13,192 nt of DNA from Pseudomonadota bacterium (lineage in GTDB: Bacteria; Pseudomonadota; Alphaproteobacteria; Acetobacterales; Acetobacteraceae): contig JAJZVE010000055.1 of assembly GCA_021845835.1 (NCBI GenBank), forward strand, positions 1 to 13,192. Reading direction: 5' to 3'. The notes under the pieces are model-generated. The model searched no databases, had not been told where the DNA came from, and was given only the letters and a program-made list of their open reading frames with translations. Both the position numbers and the translations under genes were made by a program. Within the stretch, counting starts at the first letter, position 1. Every line of letters begins with the position of its first letter. Positions 1 to 7,127 of the stretch are shown one piece after another.

Positions 1-260
1 GCGCCGGCGCCGGCGCCTCCGCCGTCGCCGGCCATGCCAGCCGGATTCCGGCCGGCCATCCGGAAGGATACCTGGAGGCATTTGCGCAACTCTATCGCGA
101 CCTTGCCGAGCAGATCACCGCGCATCGGCAGGGACGCGCCCCGGACCCGGCCGCGCTGCTGGTGCCGGGCATCGCGGAGGGGGTGCGCGGGATGCGCTTC
201 ATCACCGCCGCGGTGGAGTCCAGCAAGGCCGGCGCGGTCTTCATCAGGCTGCATCCCTGA
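1..260 (+). CDS. Gfo/Idh/MocA-family oxidoreductase, C-terminal fragment
   Basis: The frame starting at base 3 is open from the window edge to a TGA at 258-260; the 5' part lies outside the window. It encodes about 85 residues. The motif HPEGYLEAFAQLYRDLA and the closing block GMRFITAAVESSKAG are characteristic of the C-terminal (alpha/beta, GFO_IDH_MocA_C) domain of NAD(P)-dependent sugar and inositol dehydrogenases. The HPEGY block lies near the substrate site in that family, and the 'AAVESSKAG' segment normally sits within the last 15 residues, so the C-terminus looks natural. The Rossmann domain cannot be seen, so cofactor and substrate are unknown. The first bases are a short GCCGGC repeat encoding AGAGAS. 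No start codon is available in the window. The gene is convergent with the next one. Confidence 0.85.
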   Translation, partial: AGAGASAVAGHASRIPAGHPEGYLEAFAQLYRDLAEQITAHRQGRAPDPAALLVPGIAEGVRGMRFITAAVESSKAGAVFIRLHP

Positions 261-318
261 GGCATGGCAGGGGCCGGACCCGCCCGCGTGGTGTCGCCCG
301 GGTCGGTGATGGTCCGGC
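255..318. terminator. Nested inverted repeats between convergent genes, possible bidirectional terminator
   Basis: Two perfect inverted repeats sit between the oxidoreductase stop and the TRIC-family stop. CCCTG (255-259) pairs with CAGGG (268-272) across 8 nt and overlaps the TGA stop. GCCGGACC (273-280) pairs with GGTCCGGC (311-318) across 30 nt. Neither is followed by a run of T on either strand, so a classic intrinsic terminator is not shown. The convergent position is the main argument for a transcription-ending role. Confidence 0.35.
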
Positions 319-330
319 GAACCGCGGCCG

Positions 331-963
331 TCAGGGCTCGCCGTCGCTGCGCTCATGTCCTTCGTACCGCGCGCGTGGCAATTGCCAGTCCCGCGTCATT
401 GCGATCAGCCTGAGGCCGATCGCGAAGGCGGCGCCGCCGACCGTGCTCACGTTATCCGGCACGCCGACTTCAAAGCCGAACGCGACGATGGCGCCGCCCG
501 CCAATGCCGCCAAGGCATAGACGTCCTTGTGCAGCACCATCGGCGTGCGTGTCGTCAATATGTCCCGTGCCATGCCGCCGCCGATCGCCGACAACATGCC
601 GAGCACCGCGGCCATCGCGGGCGGCAGATGGAAATTCATCGCCTTCTGCGTCCCGACAGCGGCCGAGAATCCGAGCCCGATGGCATCGAAGACCGCGACC
701 GGCCGAGACAGCATCTCGATCCATCCATGGGCGAAATAGCAGAGCAGGCCCGCCAGCGCCGAGGTGGCGAGATAGCCCCAGCCCGCCAGCGCGGAGGGCG
801 GCGTCGCCCCGATGAGCAGATCGCGCAGAATGCCACCGGTCGTGGCCGCCACAAAAGCGAGAAACAGCACACCGAACAGATCGAGCCGCCGCTCGACCCC
901 GCGCGTTCCGCCGCTCAGTGCAAAGGCGAATACGCCGAGTAGGTCGAGAAGGTTCTGCAGCAA
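331..963 (-). CDS. Trimeric intracellular cation channel (TRIC/UPF0126) family membrane protein
   Basis: About 210 residues of mostly hydrophobic sequence with the family's two glycine-rich half repeats. The first contains TTGGILRDLLIG, the second IGGGMARDILTTRTP, each within a three-helix unit. Relatives include YadS and YicG of enterobacteria, reported as glycine transporters, and prokaryotic TRIC potassium channels; the substrate here cannot be assigned. The open frame reaches upstream to an ATG at 1077, but that would overlap the symporter gene by 65 bases and add 38 polar residues not seen in the family. A TTG at 963-961 gives the normal start (LLQNLLDLLG...FALSGG) and a family-typical length, with GGGAG 9 nt upstream. 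It lies 49 bp downstream of the symporter on the same strand and may be cotranscribed with it. Confidence 0.85.
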   Translation of the reverse strand: MLQNLLDLLGVFAFALSGGTRGVERRLDLFGVLFLAFVAATTGGILRDLLIGATPPSALAGWGYLATSALAGLLCYFAHGWIEMLSRPVAVFDAIGLGFSAAVGTQKAMNFHLPPAMAAVLGMLSAIGGGMARDILTTRTPMVLHKDVYALAALAGGAIVAFGFEVGVPDNVSTVGGAAFAIGLRLIAMTRDWQLPRARYEGHERSDGEP

Positions 964-1012
964 GGCGTTGAGCTCCCGTGACCTTCCGCCAGCGCCGCCA
1001 TCCTCGTGAAGT

Positions 1013-2314
1013 CTATAGGCTGAGCCTTTGCCCCGCCATTTCAGGGATTGCGCGCAAGCCGACCACGGTGGCTGCACAGCAGACGATCACGTACCAGGCC
1101 GGTGCTATTGGACTGCGCATCCAAGCGATCAGCCATGTCACGATGAACTGGCCGAAGCCACCAAAAATCGCGACTCCCAGCGCATATACGAGCGACATCC
1201 CGGTTGCGCGCACCTCGGCTGGAAAGATTTCGGCTACCGTGGTGATAATCGTGGCACCGCCGGTCGCGTTCAGCGCGCTGAGGATCAGCACCGTCGCCAT
1301 GAGCACGCCGAGCGTCGGCGTTGCGTTCAACAACAAAAACGCGGGATAGATTGCCAGCGCAATCAACAGGTAGGAAACAAGGGCCACCGGCTTGCGGCCG
1401 AAGCGATCGGACAGCATGCCGCCGACCGGCGAGGCGATCAACGTCACGGCGCCGGCAACGACACCCGCCAGCAGCCCGACGACCGGTGTCATGTGAAGCT
1501 GCCGCACCGCGTAGGTCGACATGTAGAGCACGACGACCGCATTGGACGCCGTACCGCCGATGATCAGCGCAACACCAGCGAAGATCTTGCCCAGGTGCTC
1601 CCGCAGCGTCTCGCTGAGCGCGCTGACTCCCCGGGTCTTCTCGGTCGCCTCGTTCGCATGCGTCTCGCTGAGCGCACTGCGCAGCCATAGACCAACGGGC
1701 ATAACCAGGATGCCGAGCACGAAGGGTATGCGCCATCCCCAGTGCTTCACCTGATCCGCCGACAATACGCCATTGATCGTCATGGCGAATCCCGCCGCGA
1801 CCAGCACCGCCAGCCCCTGGCTCGCCAATTGCCAGCTGCCGAAAAAGCCCCGCTGCTCCGGTGGCGCGTATTCCGCAAGAAGGGTCGTGGAGGCGCCGAC
1901 TTCGCCGCCTGCCGAGAAACCCTGCACCAAGCGGGCCAGAACGACGATCATCGGCGCCAGGATTCCGATCTGTCCGTAAGTCGGTACAAGGCCGATTGCT
2001 GCCGTGCCGAGTGCCATCAGGAACAGCGTGAGAATGGCCGCCGGCTTCCGCCCCCTACGGTCGGCGAACGCGCCAATCACGATACCGCCCAGTGGACGCA
2101 GGAAAAATCCAACGCCATAGGTGCCGAAAGAGAGCAGCAATTGTACTGTGGGGTCCACCGACGGAAAGAACAGGGCGCCGATGGTCCTTGCAAAGAAGCT
2201 ATAGACGACGAAATCGTAGAATTCCAGGGCGTTACCGACGCCACAGGCCGCAATCAAGCGCGCCTTGCCGATCTTCGACCCGGTGTTGACGCCAGCGGAC
2301 GCAAAATCGGGCAT
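1013..2314 (-). CDS. MFS transporter, metabolite:H+ symporter (MHS) family
   Basis: A 433-residue, 12-helix transporter of the MHS branch, which includes ProP, ShiA, KgtP and citrate carriers. Visible marks are the N-terminal GVGNALEFYDFVVYSFFA block (residues 25-42), the loop 2-3 motif GAFADRRGRKP (81-91), the LVQGFSAGGEVG segment of helix 4, and a second DRFGRKP loop between the two halves. Such proteins use the proton gradient to import carboxylates, betaines or related compounds. The open frame extends 28 codons further upstream (to 2398). The ATG at 2314 is preferred because GGGAGG lies 5 nt before it and because the family block then starts at the usual place. It is divergent from an amidohydrolase and is probably its uptake partner. 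The exact substrate is not readable from sequence. Confidence 0.9.
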   Translation of the reverse strand: MPDFASAGVNTGSKIGKARLIAACGVGNALEFYDFVVYSFFARTIGALFFPSVDPTVQLLLSFGTYGVGFFLRPLGGIVIGAFADRRGRKPAAILTLFLMALGTAAIGLVPTYGQIGILAPMIVVLARLVQGFSAGGEVGASTTLLAEYAPPEQRGFFGSWQLASQGLAVLVAAGFAMTINGVLSADQVKHWGWRIPFVLGILVMPVGLWLRSALSETHANEATEKTRGVSALSETLREHLGKIFAGVALIIGGTASNAVVVLYMSTYAVRQLHMTPVVGLLAGVVAGAVTLIASPVGGMLSDRFGRKPVALVSYLLIALAIYPAFLLLNATPTLGVLMATVLILSALNATGGATIITTVAEIFPAEVRATGMSLVYALGVAIFGGFGQFIVTWLIAWMRSPIAPAWYVIVCCAATVVGLRAIPEMAGQRLSL

Positions 2315-2319
2315 GAATG

Positions 2320-2325
2320 CCTCCC
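2320..2325 (-). promoter_or_regulatory. Ribosome binding site of the MFS symporter
   Basis: The minus strand reads GGGAGG with 5 nt to the ATG at 2314. It decides the start in favour of this ATG over the in-frame one at 2398, which has no such signal. Confidence 0.75.
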
Positions 2326-2376
2326 GTTCCTCTTGATACCGGCCTTCTTGTTGACCGAAGGTCTGACGGCTGATGG

Positions 2377-2405
2377 TGCATACAACAGATCGGCGCATTT
2401 TACAA
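2377..2405 (-). promoter_or_regulatory. Possible symporter promoter overlapping TACAACA repeats
   Basis: On the minus strand TTGTAA (2405-2400) and TATGCA (2382-2377) are separated by 17 bp, about 60 bp upstream of the symporter ATG. Together they match 7 of 12 sigma-70 consensus positions. The two TACAACA repeats, two helical turns apart, overlap these hexamers, as expected for a regulator site on a promoter. This is a weak match and a candidate only. Confidence 0.25.
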
Positions 2406-2572
2406 CAATTGCCGAACGCCTCTATCGCTTATGCCCCCATCCGGCAGGCGGGTGCCCTTCCGGGCCTCGAAATGCCGTTCCGACATGTCGCTGTCGCGTC
2501 GCGAAGCGCAGAGGGCGCATCATAGGCACGAGAAGCCGTCGTTGAACCACGCGCCCATTTGCGCCGACATCG

Positions 2573-2591
2573 CGCCGTCACCAGGACGGCG
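2573..2591. promoter_or_regulatory. Perfect 19-bp inverted repeat, candidate operator
   Basis: CGCCGTC (2573-2579) and GACGGCG (2585-2591) are perfect 7-bp arms around ACCAG. The repeat ends 9 bp before the TTGACT hexamer of the putative amidohydrolase promoter. Its size and position fit a dimeric regulator site. The MarR protein encoded downstream is one candidate, but no binding can be inferred from sequence alone. Confidence 0.4.
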
Positions 2592-2600
2592 TACGACGAC

Positions 2601-2629
2601 TTGACTCCATGATGTCTATCAAAGATTCT
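2601..2629 (+). promoter_or_regulatory. Putative promoter of the amidohydrolase-marR unit
   Basis: TTGACT (2601-2606, 5 of 6 to the -35 consensus) is followed after 17 bp by GATTCT (2624-2629, 3 of 6 to the -10 consensus). It would give a leader of about 85 nt before the ATG at 2721. The weak -10 would fit an activated or regulated promoter, but the call rests mainly on the -35 hexamer. Confidence 0.3.
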
Positions 2630-2720
2630 GATCGTTCGGATGAGGTCGGTTATGCGAACGCCCGCCTGCGCCTTCAATGACACCAAATTCCCCGTAGGGT
2701 ACGGAGAATCCGGAGCCGCC

Positions 2721-3878
2721 ATGAACATGCATATGACGCAGCTGCAATCCGACGCAGAGACGATGACCGGTTGGCGCCGCCATCTGCACCGCAATCCGGA
2801 ACTGGCGTTTGAGGAAACGCAAACGGCTGCCTACATCGCCCGCCTGCTTGCAGGCTGGGGCTACGAGGTCGCCGATGGCGTCGGTGGAACCGGTATCGTC
2901 GCCTCGCTCACGGCGGGCGACGGCAAGCGAGCGATCGGCCTGCGCGCCGACATGGACGCGTTGCCGATTCAAGAGGAGGGCGAGCGTTCTTACAGAAGCG
3001 CGACGACGGCCAAATCGCACATGTGCGGGCATGACGGACATGCCGCGATGCTGCTTGGCGCCGCCAAGAGGCTATCGGAAACACGCAACTTCAATGGGAC
3101 CGTTCGCCTGATCTTTCAGCCCGCCGAGGAGGTCATGGGGGGCGCGCTGGCAATGATGCGGGACCGGGTGTTCGATCGATTTCCGATCGATCTGATCTTC
3201 GGGATGCACAACATGCCAGGCTATGAGCTCGGCAAGTTCTACTTTACTTCCGGCCCGATGATGGCAGCAGTGGATAGCTGGGAGATCGTGCTGACTGGCA
3301 AGGGTGGCCATGGCTCCATGCCGGAAAAGTGTGTCGATCCTGTCGTGGCCGGCGCCTCGCTCGTCATGGCGTTGCAGACCGTCGTAGCGCGCAATGTCGC
3401 CCCACAAGACCGGGCGGTCGTTACCGTCGGCGCGTTTCTGGCCGGCGAAGCCGGAAACGTCATTCCTCAAACGGCATCTCTGCGCTTGAGCATCCGAACA
3501 TCAACGCCGGAGACGCGTGCGCTGGTGCTCGGCAAGATCAGGGCGATTGCGGCGGCACAGGCGGAAAGCTATGGCGTGGCTCACGCAATACGCGAGGGAA
3601 TACCTGGCGCCGTGCTTGTCAACCACACCGATCTGACAGCGCGCTGCGCCGACATCGCCGCCGCTGCACTCGGAGAGGACCATGTCGAAACCAGCGGCCC
3701 GACGTTCATGGGAAGTGAGGACTTCGCGTTTTTTGCGCAAGAGCGGCCTGCTGTCTACTGCATCATCGGCAACGGCGACACTCCAATGGTGCACCATCCC
3801 CTCTACGATTTCGACGACCGCAATCTTCCGGTGGGCGCCGCCTACTGGGTGGCCATCGCGGAAGCGTTTCTTCGTTAG
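2721..3878 (+). CDS. M20D-family amidohydrolase (hippurate / N-acyl-amino-acid hydrolase type)
   Basis: A 385-residue cytoplasmic metallohydrolase of the M20D group (hippuricase, IAA-amino-acid hydrolase, N-acyl-L-amino-acid amidohydrolase), which cleaves an amide bond of acylated amino acids or related compounds. The predicted dinuclear metal site is complete: Cys102 and His104 in MCGHDGH, Glu136/Glu137 in FQPAEE, His163 in FGMHNMP, and His359 in MVHHPLYDFDD. GLRADMDALPI (73-83) and GSEDFAFF (331-338) are also typical. The lid (dimerisation) domain occupies roughly residues 180-295. The open frame starts at 2640, but the ATG at 2721 has GGAG 5 nt upstream and places the RRHLHRNPELAFEE block at the usual 20 residues from the start. 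It is divergent from the symporter and followed after 77 bp by a MarR regulator. The acyl group and amine released are unknown. Confidence 0.92.
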   Translation: MNMHMTQLQSDAETMTGWRRHLHRNPELAFEETQTAAYIARLLAGWGYEVADGVGGTGIVASLTAGDGKRAIGLRADMDALPIQEEGERSYRSATTAKSHMCGHDGHAAMLLGAAKRLSETRNFNGTVRLIFQPAEEVMGGALAMMRDRVFDRFPIDLIFGMHNMPGYELGKFYFTSGPMMAAVDSWEIVLTGKGGHGSMPEKCVDPVVAGASLVMALQTVVARNVAPQDRAVVTVGAFLAGEAGNVIPQTASLRLSIRTSTPETRALVLGKIRAIAAAQAESYGVAHAIREGIPGAVLVNHTDLTARCADIAAAALGEDHVETSGPTFMGSEDFAFFAQERPAVYCIIGNGDTPMVHHPLYDFDDRNLPVGAAYWVAIAEAFLR

Positions 3879-3880
3879 CA

Positions 3881-3900
3881 GATTGACGGACGTCACAATC
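3881..3900. promoter_or_regulatory. Dyad upstream of marR, candidate autoregulatory site
   Basis: The 20-bp segment GATTGACGGACGTCACAATC, between the amidohydrolase stop and marR, contains two overlapping dyads. GATTG is paired with CAATC across 10 bp, and TGACG is paired with CGTCA across 2 bp. MarR proteins usually bind 16-20-bp imperfect palindromes and often regulate their own gene. Function is inferred from position only. Confidence 0.3.
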
Positions 3901-3940
3901 GTCTCTCTCTGAAGCTGATGGAATTGGCTTCCCATGCGCG

Positions 3941-3945
3941 GGAGG
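3941..3945 (+). promoter_or_regulatory. Ribosome binding site of marR
   Basis: GGAGG with 10 nt to the ATG at 3956, somewhat long spacing. It supports independent re-initiation on the amidohydrolase transcript. Confidence 0.6.
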
Positions 3946-3955
3946 AAAGCGGATC

Positions 3956-4456
3956 ATGGCGCGACCCAGCCTGACCTATCAACTTGCAAGCATATCCGAG
4001 GACGCGATCGGCCCTGCCGATCGCATGTTCCGGCGGCGCTTTGGACTGCGCATCCACGAAATCAGAGTGCTGCGACTGATTGATGACCGACCTGGGATCA
4101 CCTTCACGCAATTGGCGAAGGCAACGAAAATTGAACGGACCGCGACGTCCCGCATTCTACGCCGTTTGATCCAAGGCGGCTTTGTTCGGCGCAAAATCGA
4201 CGAGAGCGATGCGCGGCATTTTCAGCTGACGTCTACGCCGAAAGCCAAGGGCCTGCGCGAGCGGGCGGACCCGCTTACAGAAGAGATCGAAAATCTGGTC
4301 CTGTCCGTACTCGCGCCAGCACAGCGCAAGCAATTGGAGAAGATCGTTGTCAAATTGATGAATTGGCTGCAGGCAGGATTTCCACAGGAATTGGCGAAAC
4401 ATTATCCTGACGCCGTTACTGCTGTTCGCGAACCAACGGGGCGTAGAAAATCTTAG
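3956..4456 (+). CDS. MarR-family transcriptional regulator
   Basis: A 166-residue protein with the MarR winged-helix layout. An N-terminal dimerisation helix is followed by FGLRIHEIRVLRLIDDRPGI (about residues 28-48), then the helix-turn-helix FTQLAKATKIERTATSRILRRLIQGGFV (about 50-77). The wing carries the family's conserved DxR (RRKIDESDARHFQLTST), and a long C-terminal dimerisation helix closes the fold. These proteins usually repress and release DNA on binding a small aromatic or acid ligand. It follows the amidohydrolase by 77 bp on the same strand, so its likely targets are the divergent symporter/amidohydrolase region and itself. The C-terminal 25 residues after AGFPQELAKHYPDA look like a lineage-specific tail. 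It is convergent with the ABC operon, with only 47 bp to that operon's last stop and no clear terminator between them. Confidence 0.9.
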   Translation: MARPSLTYQLASISEDAIGPADRMFRRRFGLRIHEIRVLRLIDDRPGITFTQLAKATKIERTATSRILRRLIQGGFVRRKIDESDARHFQLTSTPKAKGLRERADPLTEEIENLVLSVLAPAQRKQLEKIVVKLMNWLQAGFPQELAKHYPDAVTAVREPTGRRKS

Positions 4457-4503
4457 CCAACGAGGCCGGTGTTCCGGTTCCATCCGTGCGGCGGCGGCAA
4501 CCA

Positions 4504-5999
<1,496 letters not shown>

Positions 6000-6003
<4 letters not shown>

Positions 6004-7127
6004 GTGGCCGCACCTTGATCCGTCGCGCCCGCATCGGGCGCCTCCTCCGGCAACGCGACGATCACGTTGCCGCCCTTGGAAGCCACCAGAACCTGGCCGC
6101 CGAGGTCCAGGCAATCCGTGATGCCGTGCCGGCTGCCGTCGGCACGGCTGTGGAAGCTCGCCAGCGGGTTGAAGTTGGCATCGAGACGAATGAGCAGGCC
6201 ATAGGAACGGCTGGGCGCCCAGGGCTTCAAAATGCCGAGCTGCTTGATGCCGCCGCCCTGCAGGGGTTCAAGAAAGCTTTTCCCGGAACTCAGCGCAGGG
6301 GCAATCCAGAACTCCGGCTCCACCTCGCGGAACATGTCCTGGCAGAAGGCCCGCTCCCGCAGAACGAACTCGACCAGCCGGCTGCGCGGCGCGAACACGC
6401 AGAGCCAGTGGCCGCCGCCGTGGGCCGGCGCCAGGCGGGCGGGATAGCCCGGCAGGTCATCGAGCAGCGCCGGCCCCGCCATTCCGCCTTCGCGCGGCAC
6501 GGCGATGATGCGATGGCGCCAGCTTTCCGAGACCGCAATCGTCCCGCCGGCGGCGACGGCCAGGCCGTAGGGAAAGCCAAGCCCGTCCGCGAGACACGAA
6601 CCCCGTCCGCTGGCAAGATCGATCCGCCAGACGGATCCGCTGGCATTCCGCTCCATCAGGTCGCGTTTCCATTCCCGCGGCGGATGCTGCCGTGAGCCGT
6701 GGCAGACGAGCAGCGCGGCGCCATCGAACAACAGCGCCGTGGGGCAGGAGGGTTGCGGGCCGTCGGTGTCGATCCGGCGTCCCTGCTGCGCTCCGGCAAC
6801 CAGCAGGATGCGTCCATCGTCGAGGCCGACGGCGACATCGCCTTCATGAGTCGCGGCAAGACACGTCACGTCCTGCTCGAAAGTGGCGACCGTCTCGACC
6901 CCGGTGCCGGGTGCGGCAGGATCGAAGGCGAGCACGGCCCGGCGGCTGGCGAACACCACCCGCCGTCCGTCGAAGCCCAGGCTGTCGGGTTGATCGGCCG
7001 GCAGCACGACGGTCGCAGCCTCGAGCGCCTGGTTTGGTCGGATGGCGCCGTCCATTGGCGACAGCGTGAGGGCGGCGGTCCCCGTGCCGCGCAGACGGTC
7101 GAACGAACGTGACAGCGCCGCGAACAT
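6000..7127 (-). CDS. Stand-alone SMP-30/strictosidine-synthase-like beta-propeller with altered metal-site residues
   Basis: A 375-residue protein with repeated propeller blades and no signal peptide or membrane segment, so probably cytoplasmic. Segments align by eye with the propeller fused to the upstream permease: FPYGLAVA (185-192) with LANGICMA, LPGYPARLAP (225-234) with LPGYPDNINR, QPDSLGFD (46-53) with GPEDVILD, and a final HGIT block (334-337). It is therefore a divergent paralogue of its neighbour. The residues expected to hold the catalytic metal are changed at these places (Glu to Asp, Asn to Tyr, Asp to Ala). Lactonase or hydrolase activity is therefore doubtful, and a binding, sensing or pairing role is possible. 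The ATG at 7127 overlaps the upstream stop as TGATG. The open frame reaches 7712, but that extension is a shadow of the fusion gene. Confidence 0.82.

Larger units (their letters stand above)
2315..2720. promoter_or_regulatory. Divergent control region between symporter and amidohydrolase
   Basis: About 400 bases without a convincing coding frame. They hold the probable 5' signals of both divergent genes. Toward the symporter there are two TACAACA heptamers exactly 20 bp apart (2381-2387, 2401-2407) and a GACC-GAA-GGTC dyad (2353-2363). Toward the amidohydrolase there are a perfect 19-bp inverted repeat (2573-2591), a TTGACT hexamer (2601-2606), and a CGTTCG/CGAACG repeat (2633-2638, 2655-2660) in the presumed leader. 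The region is long for a simple divergent promoter, consistent with regulated expression. Confidence 0.5.

Noticed and set aside
1..20. GCCGGC short repeat at the left edge as a repeat element
   Set aside because: It encodes Ala-Gly in the oxidoreductase frame and is too short to be a separate element.
34..309. 91-codon plus-strand frame at the window start
   Set aside because: Out of frame with the clear oxidoreductase C-terminus, which is open to the window edge and carries family motifs.
1742..2545. Plus-strand open frame of 267 codons opposite the symporter
   Set aside because: Shadow of the symporter gene; the translation lacks hydrophobic or catalytic patterns and crosses the control region.
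4457..4503. Terminator between marR and the end of the ABC operon
   Set aside because: Only a 4-bp CCGG-tgtt-CCGG dyad is present, without a T-run; too weak to report as a terminator.
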